NCBI GenBank assembly: GCA_029883255.1
Contig: JAOUJL010000094.1
Location: 1-5,903, forward strand
Length of the DNA: 5,903 nt
Source of the DNA: Candidatus Bathyarchaeota archaeon
GTDB lineage: Archaea; Thermoproteota; Bathyarchaeia; Bathyarchaeales; Bathyarchaeaceae
Direction of reading: 5' to 3'
In this document: piece by piece, positions 4,777 through 5,903 of the stretch
Layout: every line of letters begins with the position of its first letter
Numbering within the stretch: the stretch's first letter is position 1
The notes under the pieces: generated by a model
Databases searched by the model: none
The model's input: only the letters and a program-made list of their open reading frames with translations
What the model was told of the DNA's origin: nothing
Made by a program: the position numbers and the translations under genes

Positions 4777-5343
4777 ATGAGGTTCAAAGATTTGAGCGTC
4801 AAAATGTCGTTAGAAGAAAGAAAGGCAAAAGTTCTCATAAAACTTCGCGGATACAAACTAATAAAACGACAGGAACAGAAAGACGTCATCAGCTTTATCA
4901 TAAAGATGCCTAGAGAAAAAAAGAAAGCCCTCCTCTGGTGCGTACCAACCGAAGGAACCGTAGGAGTTGCATATGCAAACCAACTAGATAAAGCCATGAA
5001 GGAGGCAGAGGTTGATAATGGAATCATCGTCACCAGCGGACGGTACACTCAGTCGGCTAAAAAAAAGGCAAAGGAGAAAAGAATCGAATTGATCCCAAGA
5101 ATCTTTCCAGCCTTCAACATTTTCAATCATACACTCGTACCTATACACGAAGTCCTCGCACGAGAGGAGAAAGAAGAACTACTAGCAAAATACGGGGTGC
5201 GCCCCTATCAACTGCCTCAGATAAGAGCCTCAGATCCCGCAGCCAGAGCGATTGGTGCTAGGCCCGGGGACATTGTCAGAATTATCAGAGAAAGCCAGAC
5301 CGCTGGAAAATACATAGCATATAGATACGTCGTTGAAAACTAG
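4777..5343 (+). CDS. rpoH: RNA polymerase subunit H/Rpb5 with an extra N-terminal jaw-like domain
   Basis: Rpb5 sits on the jaw of archaeal and eukaryotic RNA polymerase, near downstream DNA. Residues about 112-188 are an unmistakable RpoH/Rpb5 assembly domain: [10 protein letters not shown] (118-127), [12 protein letters not shown] (138-149), a DP pair (153-154), RPGDIVRII (162-170) and [11 protein letters not shown] (175-185). Archaeal RpoH is normally only this domain, about 75-90 residues. Here 111 more residues precede it, running RGY (24-26), KDVISFII (35-42), [13 protein letters not shown] (52-64), NGIIVTSG (81-88) and QSAKKKAKE (92-100). That order matches the N-terminal jaw domain of eukaryotic RPB5 as I recall it (RGY, TDLTVL, FFPEEPKVGI, ALIVVQQ, PSAK), a restriction-endonuclease-like fold, and also recalls Mrr-type nucleases. 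The nuclease E/Q-x-K pair is absent (W-C-V instead), so it is probably not catalytic. ATG at 4804 is an alternative start that keeps both domains. The usual neighbour rpoB does not follow; the next gene converges on it. Confidence 0.88.
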   Translation: MRFKDLSVKMSLEERKAKVLIKLRGYKLIKRQEQKDVISFIIKMPREKKKALLWCVPTEGTVGVAYANQLDKAMKEAEVDNGIIVTSGRYTQSAKKKAKEKRIELIPRIFPAFNIFNHTLVPIHEVLAREEKEELLAKYGVRPYQLPQIRASDPAARAIGARPGDIVRIIRESQTAGKYIAYRYVVEN

Positions 5344-5345
5344 TT

Positions 5346-5882
5346 TCATTCTCTTTCTTTTGCAACCATAACTTCTGTCGCTTTGATCACCGCTTCCACA
5401 TTGTTTCCCGGTTTTATGTCTAGCTCTTCCACAGCTTCTTTAGATATGAGCGCAGTTATGATGACAGGTTTGTTTATTTTAATCTTAACTTTCGTGGCGA
5501 CCACTCCTTTTTCTACTTTTTTAACCACTCCTTTCAACCGGTTTCGCGCACTTATCTTCAATCCAACAGCCTCCCAATGTTCCTCATCACCTAAAATCTC
5601 ACCCACGTAACCTTCAACCCGCCTATACTCTTTTAACAAATCTTCTCCCAGCTTAGTTAGTTTCGCCCCACCACCTGTTCTTCCACCTCTATATGTTTGC
5701 ACGATCGGTTCTTGTAACGTTTTCTCCGTCTTTGCTAGATAATTCCACACATACCGATACGACATTCCAACTCTCCTTGCAGCTTTAGAAATGGACTCTT
5801 CTTCTTGGATAGCCTCTAGAATCTTAGCCCCGCCTTTTCCGAGGATGGGTTCTCCTTTGTATTCCAGCCAGACCTTGCACAT
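5346..5882 (-). CDS. ModE-like molybdate/tungstate-responsive regulator with one Mop domain
   Basis: ModE-type regulators bind molybdate or tungstate and control uptake or cofactor genes. Residues 1-85 form the ModE winged-helix domain: KVWLEYKGEPILGKGGAKIL (3-22), the helix-turn-helix SISKAARRVGMSYRYVWNYL (30-49), and the wing YRGGRTGGGAKLTKLGEDLL (64-83). Residues about 110-175 are a single Mop/TOBE domain, with SARNRLKG (111-118) and VEAVIKATEVMVA (162-174). E. coli ModE has two such domains (about 262 residues), so oxyanion binding here would need Mop domains from different subunits. The ATG at 5882 gives 178 residues, but the frame stays open to the window edge. Relatives usually have a basic K-P-x-x-K before the WLE, which matches KHKPMCKVWLE here, so the true start may lie upstream of the edge. 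It ends two bases from the rpoH stop, tail to tail. No mod or tup transporter genes are in view, so its targets are unknown. Confidence 0.85.
   Translation of the reverse strand: MCKVWLEYKGEPILGKGGAKILEAIQEEESISKAARRVGMSYRYVWNYLAKTEKTLQEPIVQTYRGGRTGGGAKLTKLGEDLLKEYRRVEGYVGEILGDEEHWEAVGLKISARNRLKGVVKKVEKGVVATKVKIKINKPVIITALISKEAVEELDIKPGNNVEAVIKATEVMVAKERE
5349..5363 (+). terminator. Candidate T-rich terminator of rpoH inside the ModE-like gene
   Basis: Just after the rpoH stop the plus strand reads TTCTCTTTCTTTTGC, a pyrimidine tract with 10 T of 15. With only two bases between the convergent genes, termination of rpoH must happen inside the 3' end of the ModE-like coding region, and this is the obvious place. 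Archaeal T-rich termination makes this plausible, but the tract is interrupted by C. Confidence 0.35.
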
Positions 5883-5903
5883 AGGCTTATGTTTTTCTTT
5901 GGT

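Noticed and set aside
4742..4780. 12-codon upstream open frame whose stop overlaps the rpoH ATG (ATGA)
   Set aside because: The likely TATA box at 4728-4738 would start transcription after its ATG, so it would not be in the mRNA; probably chance.
4770..5048. 92-residue minus-strand open frame
   Set aside because: It is antisense to the N-terminal domain of the Rpb5 gene and has no family pattern.

Overview
The window reads as archaeal chromosome. It carries an archaeal-type RNA polymerase subunit H/Rpb5, the archaea-specific pantoate kinase, the archaeal form of phosphopantetheine adenylyltransferase, A/T-rich TATA-like boxes 25-30 bases before genes, and GGTGA-type Shine-Dalgarno sites. The gene mix and the two-cysteine-cluster zinc protein would fit Bathyarchaeia or a related TACK-group lineage. 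That placement is a guess from gene style, not a measured result. I see no mobile element, CRISPR array, tRNA or rRNA.

Left part (1-1822), all on the minus strand: a zinc-ribbon protein whose open frame lacks an ordinary start codon, then a small two-helix membrane protein with a coiled-coil tail, then the N-terminal two thirds of an M29-type (aminopeptidase T-like) metallopeptidase that runs off the left edge. The peptidase has a TATA-like box placed so that its transcript may be leaderless. The three genes share direction but are not tightly packed, so an operon is not certain.

Gap (1823-2315): about 490 bases with no convincing gene. It holds a very short open frame, a set of inverted repeats built on GAGATTTCA, and a T-rich terminator candidate for the operon to its right.

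Centre (2316-4520), minus strand: a compact three-gene operon made of an ECF-type S-component membrane protein, pantoate kinase and phosphopantetheine adenylyltransferase. Stops and starts overlap or lie 7-8 bases apart, which implies translational coupling. The two enzymes are steps of the archaeal coenzyme A pathway, so the transporter probably brings in a CoA precursor. Pantoate is the most economical guess.

Right part (4554-5903): a divergent promoter region, then on the plus strand a 188-residue Rpb5/RpoH, about twice the usual archaeal length. Its N-terminal half looks like the jaw domain known from eukaryotic RPB5 (a nuclease-like fold with no catalytic residues). This is the most interesting item in the window. 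It meets, tail to tail with a two-base gap, a minus-strand ModE-like regulator with one Mop/TOBE domain, whose true start may lie beyond the right edge.
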